NCBI GenBank assembly: GCA_944322635.1
Contig: CALUPL010000069.1
Span: 1 to 55,187, forward strand
DNA from: an uncultured Mailhella sp.
Lineage (GTDB): Bacteria > Desulfobacterota > Desulfovibrionia > Desulfovibrionales > Desulfovibrionaceae
DNA length: 55,187 nucleotides
Reading direction: 5' to 3'
Made by a program: the position numbers and the translations under genes. The notes beneath the pieces are model-generated. The model did not search any database. It saw only the letters and a list, made by a program, of their open reading frames with translations, and was not told the DNA's origin. Numbering within the stretch: the first letter of the stretch is position 1; each line of letters opens with the position of its first letter. Below are positions 55,139 to 55,187 of the stretch, piece by piece.

Positions 55139-55187
55139 CGGCTTGAACTTCTCTGGTCGGCGCCCTCTCTTTTTCAACAGTTCAAGC
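55118..55187 (-). CDS. C-terminal fragment of a probable IS200-type TnpA (runs off the right edge)
   Basis: The minus strand is open from the right edge to a TAA at 55120-55118 and ends with KRGRRPEKFKPAPLRRE. The dead tnpA at 22.6 kb has a matching end in one frame (APLRGRW then TAA), also inside the GCGCC hairpin. The 5' part of the gene lies outside the window. The length is too small for a firm assignment. Confidence 0.45.
   Translation of the reverse strand, partial: LELLKKRGRRPEKFKPAPLRRE

Overview
The window looks like a chromosomal segment of a Gram-negative, anaerobic, sulfate/sulfite-reducer-type bacterium of the Desulfovibrionaceae (Desulfovibrio/Bilophila/Mailhella-like). The main clues are an Rnf operon headed by a ten-haem cytochrome c, a Desulfovibrio-type outer-membrane porin, an [FeFe]-hydrogenase maturase (HydG) beside a TM1266-type regulator, a two-subunit class I fumarase and many low-potential Fe-S proteins. 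The species is an inference; no rRNA is present.

Layout. 1-5.1 kb: an edge with terminal hairpins, a di-Mop molybdate-binding protein, LigA, lipoate ligase and a YfcE-type phosphodiesterase. 5.6-12.5 kb: decahaem cytochrome-rnfCDGEAB-apbE, an ion-pumping ferredoxin oxidoreductase with the flavin transferase that matures it. 13-15.4 kb: a YqiA-like hydrolase with an unexplained C-terminal domain and a TauE/SafE exporter. 16-22.5 kb: a GntR/FadR-type regulator followed by a tripartite tricarboxylate transporter (tctA-tctC-tctB), a gamma-glutamyltransferase and an M20 amidohydrolase. This catabolic operon is visibly decaying: two frameshifts in tctA, an in-frame TAG in tctC and a 25-residue deletion in the transferase. 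22.5-24 kb: a dead IS200-type transposase, about 0.8 kb of sequence without a recognisable gene, and tRNA-Asn. 24.4-29.6 kb: ilvD, and ilvB-ilvN-ilvC with a structured leader that may be an RNA switch. 30-36.3 kb: patatin, TSCPD protein, two tandem COG0523 metallochaperone GTPases and a metallophosphoesterase. 36.7-40.4 kb: hydG, divergent from a TM1266-type regulator and the fumarase subunits. 41-47 kb: a 1018-residue membrane protein of unknown function, an orphan response regulator and a porin. 47.6-55.2 kb: a chaperone operon (cbpA-cbpM-clpB), tyrS with a small Cys-rich/beta-grasp protein, and an FMN-riboswitch-controlled ribB.

How the parts work together. The cytochrome, Rnf and ApbE form one membrane electron-transfer unit. 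The RnfC and RnfD sequences lack hallmark cofactor motifs, which fits an Rnf that exchanges electrons with periplasmic cytochrome rather than NADH; this is an inference. HydG, the TM1266 protein, fumarase and molybdate binding fit the same anaerobic redox metabolism. The right edge carries the same three-hairpin arrangement and C-terminal reading frame found at the dead IS200 element, so the window probably ends inside another copy of that insertion sequence.

I found no clearly new multi-gene system such as a CRISPR, defence island or biosynthetic cluster. The strongest leads are the divergent Rnf, the decaying transporter operon, the ilvB and hydG leaders, and three uncharacterised proteins (427, 1018 and 119 residues).
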